From positions 1-64,000 of the forward strand of contig CAUYLG010021515.1 of NCBI GenBank assembly GCA_963573385.1: DNA of 64,000 bases, read 5' to 3'. Below the pieces are notes generated by a model, which made no database searches, was not told the origin of the DNA, and worked only from the letters and a program-made list of their open reading frames with translations. Both the position numbers and the translations under genes were made by a program. Below are positions 63,946 through 64,000 of this stretch, piece by piece (positions within the stretch are counted from its first letter, which is position 1; every line of letters begins with the position of its first letter). This DNA is from Cacajao melanocephalus. Its lineage: Eukaryota; Chordata; Mammalia; Primates; Pitheciidae.

Positions 63946-64000
63946 ATTTTTGAGACGGGGCCTCTGTCACCCAGGCTGGAGTGCAGTGGCACGATCATAG
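63946..64000 (-). mobile_element. Alu, cut by the window end
   Basis: 'gagacggggcctctgtcacc', 'aggctggagtgcagtggcac': start of a reverse Alu that continues outside. Confidence 0.92.

Overview
The window is nuclear DNA of a primate, most likely human. Dozens of dimeric Alu elements in both orientations, primate-type L1 LINEs, a U6 snRNA retrocopy and a background of worn L2, MIR, MER2, MER5A, Tigger1 and MLT1 copies all point that way. I find no protein-coding gene. The open frames present are short, lie mostly inside Alu, L1 or Tigger1 copies or in simple pyrimidine repeats, and show no exon structure. The window could be intergenic or deep intronic, and the sequence does not decide which.

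Layout. 1-2.6 kb holds an L1 3' end abutting (probably inserted into) a nearly complete Tigger1 DNA transposon with a dead transposase on the minus strand. 2.6-21.3 kb is old DNA almost free of Alu: L2 and MIR fossils, one MER5A, one MLT1-like solo LTR and one MER2, both of the last two inside the same MIR, with long stretches of apparently unique sequence between them. 21.4-26.6 kb holds two separate minus-strand L1 copies side by side. One has lost the middle of ORF2. The other keeps its 5' UTR promoter and ORF1 but has lost its 3' end.

From 26.9 kb to the end the character changes: about 38 Alu elements or fragments sit in 37 kb. Among them are a U6-L1 chimeric retrocopy at 36.0-36.4 kb, a 378-base nearly pure pyrimidine tract at 37.7-38.1 kb, an L1 split by two Alus at 38.5-39.6 kb, an L1 3' end and an Alu that used the same target site at 43.7-44.2 kb, two head-to-tail Alus at 46 kb, and an L1 inserted into a MIR with a clear target duplication at 58.2-58.9 kb.

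No genes act together here. The parts with possible function are a good CTCF-like motif at 51.49 kb, the CpG-bearing L1 5' UTR at 26.1-26.56 kb, closely spaced inverted Alu pairs, triplex-prone pyrimidine tracts, and a few unique blocks that could be conserved noncoding elements. The most distinctive item is the U6-L1 chimera, a known class of template-switch product whose junctions can be read base by base here. I saw no undescribed biological system. Subfamily names are by eye from remembered consensus features, and edges of old repeats are good to roughly 10-30 bases.
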